Below, in pieces: positions 1 through 9,742 of a DNA stretch of 53,396 nt; position 1 is the stretch's first letter, and each line of letters opens with the position of its first letter. The translations under genes were made by a program, and so were the position numbers. This stretch comes from Steroidobacteraceae bacterium (lineage in GTDB: Bacteria > Pseudomonadota > Gammaproteobacteria > Steroidobacterales > Steroidobacteraceae), in NCBI GenBank assembly GCA_029266835.1, contig JAQSWD010000010.1, positions 1 to 53,396 on the forward strand, given 5' to 3'. The notes beneath the pieces are model-generated. The model saw nothing but the letters and a program-made list of their open reading frames with translations, was not told where the DNA came from and did no database searches.

Positions 1-1160
1 TTGCCCGCGATCGCGTTGTCGCGCGCGTACAGCAGCAGGCCGGCGCCGGTCGAATAGATGGGATTGCGGACCACGTCCGACAGCCCCTTGATGTGCTGCG
101 GCAGGCCGAGGCGCACCGGCACGTGGAACACTTCCTCGGCGAGCTCGATGGCGCCTTCCATCTTGGCGCTGCCGCCGGTGAGCACGATGCCGCTCGCGAT
201 GATTTCCTCGAAGCCCGAGCGGCGCAGTTCCTCGCGCGCCAGGCCGAACAACTCTTCGTAGCGCGGCTCCACCACTTCGGCCAAAGTCTGGCGCGCCAGT
301 CGTCGCGCGGGGCGATCGCCCACGCTCGGCACCTCGATGCTCTCGTCGGGGTTCGCGAGCTGCGACAGCGCGCAGGCGTAGCGCACCTTGATGTCCTCGG
401 CGTACTGCGTGGGCGTGCGCATGGACACGGCGATGTCGTTGGTCACCTGATCGCCGGCGATCGGTATCACGGCCGTGTGGCGAATGGCGCCTTGCGAGAA
501 CACCGCGAGGTCCGTGGTGCCGCCGCCGATGTCGATGATGCAGACGCCAAGCTCGCGCTCGTCGTCGGTGAGGCAGGCGAAGCTCGAGGCGAGCTGTTCG
601 AGCACGATATCGTCCACTTCCAGGCCGCAGCGCTGGATGCACTTCTCGATGTTCTGCGCCGCGCTTTCCGCGCCGGTGACGATGTGCACCTTGGCCTCGA
701 GACGCACGCCCGACATGCCAATGGGGTCGCGGATGCCTTCCTGCCCGTCGATGATGAATTCCTGCGGCAGCACATGCAGGATCTTCTGGTCCGCGGGGAT
801 GGCCACGGCCTTGGCCGCGTCGACCACGTGTTCCACGTCGGCATGGCTCACCTCGCGATCGCGGATGGCGACCACGCCGTGCGAATTCAGCGAACGCACG
901 TGCGAGCCGGCGATGCCGGCGAACACCGAGCGTATCTCGCAGCCGGCCATGAGCTCGGCTTCCTCGATGGCGCGCTGGATGGACTGCACCGTGGATTCGA
1001 TGTTCACCACCACGCCTTTCTTCAGGCCGCGCGAAGGCTGCGTGCCGATGCCGATCACCTCGATGGAGTTGTCGGCTGCGACCTCGCCCACGAGTGCGGA
1101 CACCTTCGACGTGCCGACGTCGAGGCCGATGATGAGGTTCTTGTCAGGGCGCTTAGCCAT
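1..1160 (-). CDS. ftsA: Cell division protein FtsA, 3' end beyond the window
   Basis: Actin-like protein that tethers FtsZ to the membrane and recruits the late divisome. Read from ATG at 1160 it begins MAKRPDKNLIIGLDVGTSKV, the phosphate-1 motif of the actin/Hsp70 fold. A second nucleotide-binding motif (CIIDIGGGTTDLAVF) lies near residues 205-220 and the adenosine motif (ASGIVLTGGSA) near 335-345. About 386 codons are present of a usual 410 or so, so only the C-terminal end with its amphipathic membrane helix is missing off the left edge. The start overlaps the stop of an 8-codon mini-ORF as TAATG. It follows ftsQ, as in most dcw clusters. Confidence 0.96.
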   Translation of the reverse strand, partial: MAKRPDKNLIIGLDVGTSKVSALVGEVAADNSIEVIGIGTQPSRGLKKGVVVNIESTVQSIQRAIEEAELMAGCEIRSVFAGIAGSHVRSLNSHGVVAIRDREVSHADVEHVVDAAKAVAIPADQKILHVLPQEFIIDGQEGIRDPIGMSGVRLEAKVHIVTGAESAAQNIEKCIQRCGLEVDDIVLEQLASSFACLTDDERELGVCIIDIGGGTTDLAVFSQGAIRHTAVIPIAGDQVTNDIAVSMRTPTQYAEDIKVRYACALSQLANPDESIEVPSVGDRPARRLARQTLAEVVEPRYEELFGLAREELRRSGFEEIIASGIVLTGGSAKMEGAIELAEEVFHVPVRLGLPQHIKGLSDVVRNPIYSTGAGLLLYARDNAIAG

Positions 1161-1186
1161 TATGTTGGGCCATTATTTTGGGCCAT
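1160..1186 (-). other. 8-codon mini-ORF bridging ftsQ and ftsA, in a 13-bp tandem duplication
   Basis: Two bases after the ftsQ stop, ATG at 1186 opens MAQNNGPT and ends with TAA overlapping the ftsA ATG (TAATG). The stretch is made of near-identical 13-base units that each start ATGGC: 1174-1186, 1161-1173, then the first bases of ftsA itself. The mini-ORF therefore looks like a duplicated copy of the gene start. It could pass ribosomes from ftsQ to ftsA. Whether it is translated is inference. Confidence 0.5.
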
Positions 1187-1188
1187 CT

Positions 1189-1995
1189 TTAGTAATCGCC
1201 TTCTGTGTTGTCTTCGTCGGCGGTGGCCGCGGCGGCGGCCACGCGCTGGTTTCCCGAGCGCCAGCCGATCGCGAAGCCGTTCGTGTAACGCATGTCGATG
1301 TAGTTGATGTCGTTCGCATGGCTCGCGATCTGGCTGACGCCGGCCTGCACGAAGCGCGCGAAGCGCTCGTCGATCTGCCGGCGGCCGAGCCGCACCGTGA
1401 TGCCATTGTCGAGATCGAATTCCCAGGCGCCGCGTGCATCCAGCCTTACGGCGGTGAGGCGCATGCCCGCCTCGGTGATCTGGCTCTGCGCGGCGAGATA
1501 TCTCCGCGCCACCTCCCCTTCCGAGCCGCGCGGGCCTGAGAGCCGCGGCAGCTCCGCCGGAATGTGCCGCGCCTCGGAGATGAAGAGCTCGCCGCGCGTG
1601 TTCAACAGCCCGTTCGCGCCCCAGCGCGCGGCCGCCACCTGCTCGACCACGCGGATGTTCAGCGCGCGCGGCCACTGCCGCTCGACGGTGGCGCCATCCA
1701 CCCAGGGCAATTGTTCGACGGCGCGCTGCACGGCGGCCAGGTCCACGCTCACGAGACCGATGTCGCGCACGCGCGCCTTCACCGCCTGCTCCACTTCCAT
1801 GGGCGAGACACGCTGAAAGCGCCCCGTGACGGAGACCTGCGAGATGTTCTGGTCGAGCGCGCCCAGGGTCAGCGTGCCGGCGATGGCCAGCGCGGCGAGC
1901 GCGATGGCGGCAATGCCGAAGCGCGCGAGCAACGCCGTATTGAAGGAGAACTTCTTCCCCTCTGACTTGCGCCGGTTTTTGGGCTTGCTGAAGAT
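1189..1995 (-). CDS. ftsQ: Cell division protein FtsQ
   Basis: Bitopic membrane protein of the FtsQLB complex. A hydrophobic segment (IAAIALAALAIAGTLTLGAL) is followed by the POTRA-type start ISQVSVTGRFQRVSPMEVEQAV and the motif LPWVDGATVERQWPRALNIRVVEQ. The only ordinary start codon in frame is TTG at 1932, but that would remove the basic cytoplasmic tail (KPKNRRKSEGKK) that the same frame encodes just upstream. I place the start at ATC (1995), which overlaps the ddl TAA stop and has GAGGA seven bases upstream. A single base change to ATG would give the usual TAATG overlap. This gives 268 residues. TTG 1932 is the alternative. Confidence 0.85.
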   Translation of the reverse strand: MFSKPKNRRKSEGKKFSFNTALLARFGIAAIALAALAIAGTLTLGALDQNISQVSVTGRFQRVSPMEVEQAVKARVRDIGLVSVDLAAVQRAVEQLPWVDGATVERQWPRALNIRVVEQVAAARWGANGLLNTRGELFISEARHIPAELPRLSGPRGSEGEVARRYLAAQSQITEAGMRLTAVRLDARGAWEFDLDNGITVRLGRRQIDERFARFVQAGVSQIASHANDINYIDMRYTNGFAIGWRSGNQRVAAAAATADEDNTEGDY

Positions 1996-2750
1996 TACGG
2001 CGTCCTCGTGAAGGAGGTTTCGAGCACCTGCCAGACCAGCTGCTCGAAGTTGATGTCCAGCGCCCGCGCCGCCATCGGCACCAGGCTGTGATCGGTCATG
2101 CCGGGAACCAGGTTGACTTCGAGTAGATAGGGCTTGCCGGCCTTGTCCATCATGAAGTCGACGCGCCCCCAGCCCTCGGCGCCCACGGCGTTGAAGGTGG
2201 CCAGCGCGAGATTGGCGAGGTGTTTTTCCGCCTCGACGGAAAGACCGGACGGGCAGGAATACTTCGTGTCATTGCGGAAGTACTTGGCCTCGTAGTCGTA
2301 GAAGGTCGCCGGCGTCTCGATGCGGATCGACGGCAGCGCCCGGCCTTGCAACACGGCGACGGTGTACTCGCCTCCCGTGATCCACGGCTCGGCGAACACG
2401 GTGGGTTCCAGCATGGCCGCGGCCTGGTAGGCCGGCAGCAGCTGTTCCGCCTTCTCCACCTTGGTCATGCCCACCGAGGAACCCTGCGTGGCCGGCTTGA
2501 CGATCAGCGGCAGGCCCAGCCGCTCGAGGCAGTTCTCCATATCGGCGGGCGATTCGGTAAGCGGCTTTTCCTTCGGATCGAAGCCGTGCGCATCCACGCC
2601 GCGCTTCAGCAGCGCCGCGAGGCAGGCATTCCCGGACTTCAGCGAGATTTCGCGCTCGCTGGAAGTGCCGCCCAACAGCACGGCCACGCGGCCGAATTCC
2701 TTCGGGTCCGTGACGTGCCGCAACAGCTTGGGGTCGTGACGCAGTCTCAT
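1995..2750 (-). CDS. ddlB: D-alanine--D-alanine ligase with internal in-frame deletion
   Basis: ATP-grasp enzyme that joins two D-Ala for the pentapeptide stem. The N-terminus (VAVLLGGTSSEREISL, with E32 matching E. coli Glu15) and the C-terminal half (LIVKPATQGSSVGM, FYDYEAKY, GWGRVDF, LLEVNLVPGM) are well conserved. The segment between them is missing: residue 66 or so (PLTES) runs straight into PADMENCLERLGLP. This removes the stretch that normally carries the HGxxGEDG motif (His63), the YTGSG motif and the lysine of the MDK motif. At 251 residues it is about 70 shorter than expected once its longer N-terminus is allowed for. The start overlaps murB as ATGA. Activity is doubtful unless another ddl exists in the genome. 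Confidence 0.88.
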   Translation of the reverse strand: MRLRHDPKLLRHVTDPKEFGRVAVLLGGTSSEREISLKSGNACLAALLKRGVDAHGFDPKEKPLTESPADMENCLERLGLPLIVKPATQGSSVGMTKVEKAEQLLPAYQAAAMLEPTVFAEPWITGGEYTVAVLQGRALPSIRIETPATFYDYEAKYFRNDTKYSCPSGLSVEAEKHLANLALATFNAVGAEGWGRVDFMMDKAGKPYLLEVNLVPGMTDHSLVPMAARALDINFEQLVWQVLETSFTRTP

Positions 2751-3661
2751 CGGCCCGGCTCCTGAGGGGGTTCACCCACGGTGTGGAACTCGGGCGTCAG
2801 GCGCACGCCGGAACGGTTCTGCACCTCGTCCTGGATGAACTTCACGAGCTTCTCCACGTCGGCAGCCCTGGCTTCGCCAACGTTCACGAGGAAGTTCGCG
2901 TGTTTGGTGGACACCATGATGTCTCCGATGCGATGGCCCTTGAGGCCCGCCGCTTCGATGAGCCGTGCGGCGTGATTGCCGGGCGGGTTGGTGAATGTCG
3001 AACCACAGCTCCATTCACCGATGGGCTGCGTCTCCTTGCGCCTGGCGATCAGGTCCCGCATGCCGTCCTCGGTGAGCCCGGGGCGGTGTTCGAACTCGAG
3101 CACGGCGCCGAGGAAGAACTCGCCAGGAACCGGCGGGATGAGGCGGCGATAGGAATAGGAATACTCGCGCGCATCGCGGCGGCGCTCGCGGCCGCGGGCG
3201 TCGCAGACATCGACGGCGCGCACGCGCGGCCAGGTTTCACCACCGAACGCGCCGGCGTTCATGACCAGCGCGCCGCCCAGTACGCCCGGAATTCCGGCAA
3301 AGAACTCCGCGGGCCCGAGTTCGAGCGAGATGCAGCGGCGCGCGATGCGGGCGCAAGGCACGCCCGCGTCGGAATACAGCGTGGTCGGCCCGGTCTGCTC
3401 GAGCTTGTCGAGTCCCGTGGTGTCGATGACCACGCCACGGATGCCGCCGTCACGCACCAGCAGATTCGAACCCAGGCCCAGCCAGAACAACGGCGTGCCC
3501 TTGGGCAGAGTTTCCAGGAACGCGATCAGGTCGGTGCGATCGGCCGGCGTGAAGAACACGTCGGCAGGGCCGCCCACGTGCCAGGACGTGTGGCGCGACA
3601 TGGGCTCGTCGCGTTTCACGCGCGGCAGGAACTCGGCAGGGACAGGAAGCGGAGCGCTCAT
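2747..3661 (-). CDS. murB: UDP-N-acetylmuramate dehydrogenase MurB
   Basis: FAD enzyme that reduces UDP-GlcNAc-enolpyruvate to UDP-MurNAc with NADPH. Visible are the FAD-binding SRHTSWHVGGPADVF, LGLGSNLLVRDGG, the loop AGIPGVLGGALVMNAGAFGGE and SCGSTFTNPPG with the catalytic Ser region. At 304 residues from ATG 3661 it is the short type II form. An in-frame GTG at 3706, one base past the murC stop, would add 15 residues. ATG 3661 is preferred because a GAGG lies eight bases upstream. The 3' end overlaps ddlB by four bases. Confidence 0.94.
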   Translation of the reverse strand: MSAPLPVPAEFLPRVKRDEPMSRHTSWHVGGPADVFFTPADRTDLIAFLETLPKGTPLFWLGLGSNLLVRDGGIRGVVIDTTGLDKLEQTGPTTLYSDAGVPCARIARRCISLELGPAEFFAGIPGVLGGALVMNAGAFGGETWPRVRAVDVCDARGRERRRDAREYSYSYRRLIPPVPGEFFLGAVLEFEHRPGLTEDGMRDLIARRKETQPIGEWSCGSTFTNPPGNHAARLIEAAGLKGHRIGDIMVSTKHANFLVNVGEARAADVEKLVKFIQDEVQNRSGVRLTPEFHTVGEPPQEPGR

Positions 3662-3707
3662 GAGCGTTGCCTCGACGATGTCCAGTTTTCGGATGGCGGC
3701 ACGCACG

Positions 3708-6098
3708 TCACACCTGCCTCCGGGCCGAATCGGCCCCAAGCTTGCCGGGCAACGCATGCGACACGGCACTGATGGAACCGGCGCCCATGGTCAGCAGCAC
3801 GTCGCCGGGCTTGAGCACGGCCTCGAGCGCCTCGTCGAGCGTCTCGACCTTTTCCACGAACACGGGCTCCACCTTGCCGCGGGTGCGGATGGCACGGCAG
3901 ATTGCGCGGCCGTCGGCGGCGGCAATGGGCGCTTCACCGGCCGCGTACACCTCGGTGACCAGCAGAGCGTCTGCGCCCGACAGCACGGTGGCGAAATCGT
4001 CGAGCAGATCGCGCGTGCGCGTGTAGCGATGCGGCTGGAAGGCCAGCACCACGCGGCGCCCGGCGTACCCCTGGCGGATGGCATCGAGCGTGGCGGCGAT
4101 TTCCGTGGGATGGTGCCCGTAGTCATCCACGATGGTCACCGCATCGCCCTGCGCCGGTAGTTTGACGTCGGCGACATGCGTGAGACGGCGATCGATGCCC
4201 TGGAAGCTGGCGAGCGAACGCTGGATGGCTTCCTGCGAGATGCCGATCTCCAGGGCCACGGCAATCGCCGCGAGAGAGTTCAGCACGTTGTGCAGCCCGG
4301 GCAGGTTGACCGTCACCGGCATGCGCAGTCCGTCGGCGCGGCGCACCACGTCGAAATGCGTCTTCAAACCTTCGCGGCGCAGGTTCTCGGCGCGCAGGTC
4401 GGCGCCCTCGGAGAATCCATACCCCACCACCGGGCGGTTCACTTTCGTGAGGATGCCGCGCACATGCGCGTCGTCCACGCAGAGCACCGCGAGGCCGTAG
4501 AACGGCAAGTTGTGCAGGAAGGCCACGAAGCTGGCCTTCAGCCGCTCGAAGTCGCCGTCATGAGTGCCCAGGTGATCGTTGTCGATGTTGGTGACGATGG
4601 CGATCATCGGGTTCAGGTGCAGGAACGACGCGTCGCTCTCGTCGGCTTCGGCCACGAGGTACTTGCCCGCGCCCAGCCGCGCGTTGGTGCCGGCGCTCTT
4701 GAGCAGGCCGCCGATCACGAAGGTCGGATCCTCACCGCCCTCGGCCAGCAGCGACGAGGTGAGGCTGGTGGTGGTGGTCTTGCCATGCGTACCGGCCACC
4801 GCGATGGCGTACCGGAAACGCATGAGCTCGCCCAGCATCTCGGCGCGTGGCACCACGGGGATGCGCCGCGCCAGCGCCGTGGCGACCTCGGGGTTCTCGT
4901 GATTCACCGCGCTGGAGGTCACCACCACGTCGGCTTCGCCGACGTGCTCGGCGCGGTGGCCGATCATCACGCGGGCGCCGAGTTGCTCGAGGCGCCGGGT
5001 CACCGGGTTCGGCTTGATGTCGCTGCCCTGCACCTCGTAACCGAGATTGAGCAGCACTTCGGCGATGCCACTCATGCCACTGCCGCCGATGCCGACGAAG
5101 TGGATGCGATGTTTGCCCCGCCCCGCGCACAACTCACGCAGCGTGGTGGCGAGCCGGTCGGCGGTCAGGTCGCGATCCGCGATCAGGACCGCGGCGCCTT
5201 CACGGACCAGGAACTGCGCATTGAAGGTCTGGTGATCGTCGACGGCGGCGGGAAATGGGACCAGCACCGAGGCCACGCCCACTGCCGCGAGCTCGGAGAT
5301 GGTGAGCGCGCCGGCGCGGCAGATCACGAGATCCGCCTCCGCATAGGCGCGCGCCATGTCGTCGATGAAGGGCGACACGTCGCCAGGTACCTTGGCCTCC
5401 GCATAGGCCGCCCGCGCGGCTTCGATGCCGCGCTCTCCCGCCTGGTGACGGACATGCAGCGTCATCCCTTCCTTCAACAGTTGCGCCACGGCGAATGGCA
5501 CCACGGCATTGAGTCGCGACGCGCCCAGGCTGCCGCCCACGACGAGAAGGCGCAGCCCGCCCTCGCGCCGGGCGAATCGCACGGCGGGCGGATCCTGCGC
5601 GGCGATCTCGGCGCGCACGGGGTTGCCCACCACTTCGTCATCGACGCCCGGCGGAAAGGCCTTGGGAAATGCGCTCAGCACGCGGCGAGCGAATTTCGCG
5701 AGCACGCGGTTCGAATATCCGGCAATGGCATTCTGCTCGTGGATGAGCAGCGGTCGGCGCGTGAGCCACGCGGCCACGCCGCCGGGACCCGTGACGAACC
5801 CGCCGAAGCCCACCACCAGGCTGGGCTTTCGCCGGCGCATCACGCCCAGCGCCTGCCAGATGGATTGCAGTAGTTTGAAAGGCGCCAGCACGATGGTCAG
5901 GGCGCCCTTGCCGCGCAGCCCGCTCATGGCCAGGTATTCGATGGCGAGATTCTCCGCGGGCACCACGCGTGCCTCGAGGCCCTTGCGCGTGCCCAGCCAG
6001 ACCACCTCGTGCGAAGACGCGCGCAACAGGCGCGCCAGCGCCAACGCGGGAAAGACGTGGCCGCCGGTGCCGCCGGCCATGATGAGCACGGTGCTCAT
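3708..6098 (-). CDS. murG-murC: MurG-MurC fusion: lipid II GlcNAc transferase joined to UDP-MurNAc--L-Ala ligase
   Basis: One 796-residue frame. Residues 1-323 are MurG, which adds GlcNAc to lipid [57 protein letters not shown]. Residues 329-796 are Mur[17 protein letters not shown], the ATP loop [41 protein letters not shown]. The junction ([15 protein letters not shown], about 5105-5130) lacks roughly the last 30 residues of MurG, which in E. coli form a C-terminal helix packing on the N-domain, and lacks a separate murC start. The two genes are normal neighbours in this order, so a local in-frame deletion is the simplest origin. The start overlaps ftsW as ATGA. A sequence or assembly fault is possible, but the frame is intact throughout. 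Confidence 0.9.
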   Translation of the reverse strand: MSTVLIMAGGTGGHVFPALALARLLRASSHEVVWLGTRKGLEARVVPAENLAIEYLAMSGLRGKGALTIVLAPFKLLQSIWQALGVMRRRKPSLVVGFGGFVTGPGGVAAWLTRRPLLIHEQNAIAGYSNRVLAKFARRVLSAFPKAFPPGVDDEVVGNPVRAEIAAQDPPAVRFARREGGLRLLVVGGSLGASRLNAVVPFAVAQLLKEGMTLHVRHQAGERGIEAARAAYAEAKVPGDVSPFIDDMARAYAEADLVICRAGALTISELAAVGVASVLVPFPAAVDDHQTFNAQFLVREGAAVLIADRDLTADRLATTLRELCAGRGKHRIHFVGIGGSGMSGIAEVLLNLGYEVQGSDIKPNPVTRRLEQLGARVMIGHRAEHVGEADVVVTSSAVNHENPEVATALARRIPVVPRAEMLGELMRFRYAIAVAGTHGKTTTTSLTSSLLAEGGEDPTFVIGGLLKSAGTNARLGAGKYLVAEADESDASFLHLNPMIAIVTNIDNDHLGTHDGDFERLKASFVAFLHNLPFYGLAVLCVDDAHVRGILTKVNRPVVGYGFSEGADLRAENLRREGLKTHFDVVRRADGLRMPVTVNLPGLHNVLNSLAAIAVALEIGISQEAIQRSLASFQGIDRRLTHVADVKLPAQGDAVTIVDDYGHHPTEIAATLDAIRQGYAGRRVVLAFQPHRYTRTRDLLDDFATVLSGADALLVTEVYAAGEAPIAAADGRAICRAIRTRGKVEPVFVEKVETLDEALEAVLKPGDVLLTMGAGSISAVSHALPGKLGADSARRQV

Positions 6099-7276
6099 GC
6101 TTCCGCTCCCGCGATCCGCATCGCGCGCGAGCCTTCGTCGCGCGCACTGGCCATGCCGCGCGTGCTCTGCATGGCTTCATGGTAGACACGCAGCAGCAGG
6201 CCCACCCAGGCCAGGGTCACGATCATGCTCGAGCGGCCGTAACTCATGAGCGGCAGAGTCAGGCCCTTGGTGGGCAGCACGCCCATGTTCACGCCAATGT
6301 TGATCAGCGCCTGCGCGCCCAGCCACAAGCCGAACCCCAGCGCGAGGTACGACTGGAACTTGAGACCGGCGCGCGAGGCCAGCTGCGCGATCCAGAAGCT
6401 GCGCCAGACCAGCGCGATGAACAGCGCGAGCGTCGCGGCCACACCCACCAGGCCCAGCTCCTCGGCCAGCACCGCGAACAGGAAGTCGGTGTGCGCCTCA
6501 GGTAGATAGAACAACTTCTGCACGCTTTCGCCGAGCCCGACGCCGAACCATTCGCCCCGGCCGATGGCGATCAGCGACTGCGTGAGCTGGAAGCCACTGT
6601 TGAACGGATCGGCCCAGGGGTCGAGGAAGGAAGTCACGCGCTGCATGCGATAGGGCGCCAGCATGACCAGCGCGGCCATGGCGGCCGCACCCGCGATGCC
6701 GGCGATGAGCACGTAACGCAGGCGCGCACCGGCGATGAACAGGATGCCGAAGCCGGTCAGGAACAGCACCGACGCCGCGCCGAAATCCGGCTCAGCCAGC
6801 AGAAGAAGGGCCACGAAGGACAGAAGGCCGACGGGCTTGATGAGGCCCATGGCGGTGCCGCGCAACTCGTCCTCGCGCCGCACGGCGTAGCTCGCAATGA
6901 AGATGAGGACGAGCACGCGCGCGAGCTCGGAGGCCTGGAAATTGAAGCCGAGCAGGCGGATCCAGCGGCGGCTGCCGTTGACCACGTGGCCCAGCCCCGG
7001 AATCAGAACGAAGAACAGCAGCGCCACGGCGACGATGAGCAGCGGCCACGCCATTTTGTCGAGGAACTCGGCGCGCACGCAGAACACGAGGCCGGCGAGC
7101 ACGAAGCCCACCACGCAAAGGATCAGCTGGCGCTCCAGGTAGGCGAAGGGGTTGCCGGATTCCTTGCTGGCGATGGAGATCGAAGCCGAGGTCACCATGA
7201 TCAGGCCCAGCAGTACGATGGCCGCCACCAGTGACAGCGCCACCCCGTCGATGTGCATTCCGCGGCCCTTGCTCAT
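6095..7276 (-). CDS. ftsW: Peptidoglycan glycosyltransferase FtsW
   Basis: SEDS-family membrane glycosyltransferase that polymerises lipid II at the septum together with FtsI. The 393 residues carry about ten hydrophobic helices. Family motifs include [34 protein letters not shown], the [20 protein letters not shown] loop and [22 protein letters not shown] near the C-terminus. The length is normal. It overlaps murD upstream and murG-murC downstream by four bases each, so its translation is tied to both. Confidence 0.95.
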   Translation of the reverse strand: MSKGRGMHIDGVALSLVAAIVLLGLIMVTSASISIASKESGNPFAYLERQLILCVVGFVLAGLVFCVRAEFLDKMAWPLLIVAVALLFFVLIPGLGHVVNGSRRWIRLLGFNFQASELARVLVLIFIASYAVRREDELRGTAMGLIKPVGLLSFVALLLLAEPDFGAASVLFLTGFGILFIAGARLRYVLIAGIAGAAAMAALVMLAPYRMQRVTSFLDPWADPFNSGFQLTQSLIAIGRGEWFGVGLGESVQKLFYLPEAHTDFLFAVLAEELGLVGVAATLALFIALVWRSFWIAQLASRAGLKFQSYLALGFGLWLGAQALINIGVNMGVLPTKGLTLPLMSYGRSSMIVTLAWVGLLLRVYHEAMQSTRGMASARDEGSRAMRIAGAEA

Positions 7277-8658
7277 CGTGGTGTCCCCTGCTCGCCGGAG
7301 GGCGAACCTGGCAGCTCGTGGACGGCTGCGGCGAAAACGCTGCCGCGGTGCGCGTAGTCACGGAACATGTCGAGACTGGAGCAGGCGGGCGACAGCAGCA
7401 CGGTGTCACCAGGCCGCGCGAAGCGCGCGGCCTCGCGTACCGCCTCTTCCATGCCGTTGACGCGCACCGTGTGGCAGACACCCGCCAGCGCGGTCTCGAT
7501 GAGACCGGCATCGCGGCCTAACAACACCGTCGTACGCACCTTGCCTCGGAAGGCATTGGCCAGCGCCGTGAAGTCCTGGCCCTTGCCATCGCCACCGGCG
7601 ATGAGCACCAGCGGCCCGGAGAAGCCGGCGACCGCCGCCAGCGTCGCGCCCACGTTCGTGCCCTTCGAATCGTTGATGAACCGCACGCCATTGCGCTCCG
7701 CCACCCACTGGGCGCGGTGCGGCAGGCCGGTGAATTCGCGCAGTTCGTCGACCATGGGCTGCAGCGGCAGACGCAGCGCGTCGCCCAGCGCCATCGTTGC
7801 GAGCGCGTTCGCGGCGTTGTGCCTGCCGGAAATCCGCAGCGAGGACAGCGGCAGCAGCGGCGATCCGCGGCGCGCCAGCCACGGAGCCTTGTCGGAGGCC
7901 GGTGTTGCCAGCGTGAAATCAGCGTTGCCCTGCAAGCCGAAAGTGATGACGCGCGAACCGGCGCGCGGCATGCGCACCACCTCCGGTTCGTCGGCGTTCA
8001 CCACCGCTGTCTCGCAGCCGGCGTAGATGCGGGCCTTGGAATCGGCGTAGTGACGCAGCGTCGCGTAGCGATCGAGATGATCCGCGGACACGTTGAGCAC
8101 CACCGCGGCCTTGAGCTTGAGCGAGTGCGTGGTGTCGAGCTGGAACGACGAGAGCTCCAGCACGTACAGATCGGTGGGGCCGCGATCCAGCAGGTCCAGC
8201 GCCGGCTGGCCGAGATTGCCGCCCACGCGCACGCGCACGCCGGCGCGCTCGGCCATGCGGCCTAACAAGGTGGTGACCGTGCTCTTGCCATTCGTGCCCG
8301 TGATGCCGACCACCGGCGCATCCGCGGCCCGCGCGAACAATTCGATGTCGCCCACGATGTCGAGACCGCGCGCGCGGGCCTGCGTGAAGAAGGGGTCATC
8401 GAGCGGCACGCCGGGAGAGGTGACGACAATGTCGGCCCGTTCCAGCAGCAGCGGATCGAACCCGCCGGTACGCGTGACCACCGAGGATCCCAGGGCCTGC
8501 ACACCCGCGAGTTCCGGTGGTGATTCCCGCGTGTCGGTGATCGAGATGCCGTAGCCGCAGCGCTGCAGATGGCGCGCAACGGACAGGCCCGTGCGTCCCA
8601 TGCCGACGATGACGGCATTCCGGGCCGTGCCCCTGGCCGAGTTGCGTGCGTCGCTCAT
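7273..8658 (-). CDS. murD: UDP-N-acetylmuramoylalanine--D-glutamate ligase MurD
   Basis: Cytoplasmic Mur ligase that adds D-Glu to UDP-MurNAc-L-Ala. The N-terminal Rossmann motif is [16 protein letters not shown], the ATP loop [15 protein letters not shown], then [29 protein letters not shown] and [15 protein letters not shown] at 8658 overlaps the mraY stop as ATGA and gives 461 residues, the usual size. The frame stays open upstream inside mraY, but that extension has no homology. The end overlaps ftsW. Confidence 0.95.
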   Translation of the reverse strand: MSDARNSARGTARNAVIVGMGRTGLSVARHLQRCGYGISITDTRESPPELAGVQALGSSVVTRTGGFDPLLLERADIVVTSPGVPLDDPFFTQARARGLDIVGDIELFARAADAPVVGITGTNGKSTVTTLLGRMAERAGVRVRVGGNLGQPALDLLDRGPTDLYVLELSSFQLDTTHSLKLKAAVVLNVSADHLDRYATLRHYADSKARIYAGCETAVVNADEPEVVRMPRAGSRVITFGLQGNADFTLATPASDKAPWLARRGSPLLPLSSLRISGRHNAANALATMALGDALRLPLQPMVDELREFTGLPHRAQWVAERNGVRFINDSKGTNVGATLAAVAGFSGPLVLIAGGDGKGQDFTALANAFRGKVRTTVLLGRDAGLIETALAGVCHTVRVNGMEEAVREAARFARPGDTVLLSPACSSLDMFRDYAHRGSVFAAAVHELPGSPSGEQGTPR

Positions 8659-9740
8659 CGGAGTTTCAGGGTGGCCAACCCTGCCAGCACGAGGATGAAG
8701 CTGATGATCCAGAAGCGCACGATCACCTTGGGCTCGGCCCAGCCCTTGAGCTCGTAGTGATGGTGGATGGGCGCCATGCGGAACACGCGCTTGCCAGTCA
8801 TCTTGAAAGACGCCACCTGGATGATCACCGAGGCGGTCTCGACTACGAAGATGCCGCCCATGATCAAGACCACCAGTTCCTGCCGCACGATCACGGCGAT
8901 GGTCCCGAGCGCGGCTCCCAGCGCCAGCGCCCCGATATCGCCCATGAACACCTGCGCGGGATAGGTGTTGAACCACAGGAATCCCAGCCCCGCGCCCACC
9001 AGCGCGGCGCAGAAAATGATCAGTTCACCGGCACCGGGGACGGCGGGAATGACCAGGTATTGCACGAAGTTCGCATTGCCGCTCGCGTAGGCGAACACAC
9101 CCAGCGCGCCGCCCACCATCACGGAGGGCATGATGGCCAGGCCGTCGAGACCGTCGGTGAGGTTCACCGCGTTGCTCATGCCCACGATCATGAAATAGGA
9201 CAGCACGATGAAGGCGAATGCGCCCAGGGGCAGCGCGAAATTCTTGAAGAACGGTAGATAGAGCGTGGTCTCGGCGGGCGTTTTCGCGGTGTAGAACAGG
9301 AACACCGCGGCCGCCAGGCCGAACAGCGACTGCCAGGAATATTTGTAACGCGCGATGAGGCCCTTGGGATTCTTCTTCGCGAGCTTCAGATAGTCGTCCC
9401 AGAAACCGATCGCGCCGAAGGAAAAGGTGACGCCCAGCACCACCCAGACGAAGCGGTTGGAAAGATCCGCCCACAGCAGCGTGCTGGCGAAGATGGCGAT
9501 GAGGATCAGCATGCCGCCCATGGTGGGCGTGCCGGCCTTGGAGAAATGCGTCTTCGGGCCGTCGTCGCGTACGACCTGCCCGACCTTGCCGAAACGCAGC
9601 TTTTCGATCATCCACGGGCCCAGCAGAAGACCGAGCGCAAGACCGGTGATCACCGCGAAAATGGCGCGCACGGTGAGGTACGAGAAAACGTTGAATGCCG
9701 AGAAATGCGGCGTGAGTTGTTTGGCCAGCCAGTACAACAT
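8655..9740 (-). CDS. mraY: Phospho-N-acetylmuramoyl-pentapeptide transferase MraY
   Basis: Integral membrane enzyme that makes lipid I from UDP-MurNAc-pentapeptide and undecaprenyl phosphate. Hallmarks: [21 protein letters not shown] with the conserved Asp pair, [32 protein letters not shown] and the C-terminal [11 protein letters not shown]. It has 361 residues from ATG 9740, two bases after the murF stop. A TTG two codons upstream (9746) is less likely. About ten membrane spans are visible. Confidence 0.96.
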   Translation of the reverse strand: MLYWLAKQLTPHFSAFNVFSYLTVRAIFAVITGLALGLLLGPWMIEKLRFGKVGQVVRDDGPKTHFSKAGTPTMGGMLILIAIFASTLLWADLSNRFVWVVLGVTFSFGAIGFWDDYLKLAKKNPKGLIARYKYSWQSLFGLAAAVFLFYTAKTPAETTLYLPFFKNFALPLGAFAFIVLSYFMIVGMSNAVNLTDGLDGLAIMPSVMVGGALGVFAYASGNANFVQYLVIPAVPGAGELIIFCAALVGAGLGFLWFNTYPAQVFMGDIGALALGAALGTIAVIVRQELVVLIMGGIFVVETASVIIQVASFKMTGKRVFRMAPIHHHYELKGWAEPKVIVRFWIISFILVLAGLATLKLR

Positions 9741-9742
9741 CG

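Noticed and set aside
93..1307. Open plus-strand frame opposite ftsA
   Set aside because: Composition is His/Arg/Ala-rich shadow; the ftsA frame on the minus strand has all family motifs.
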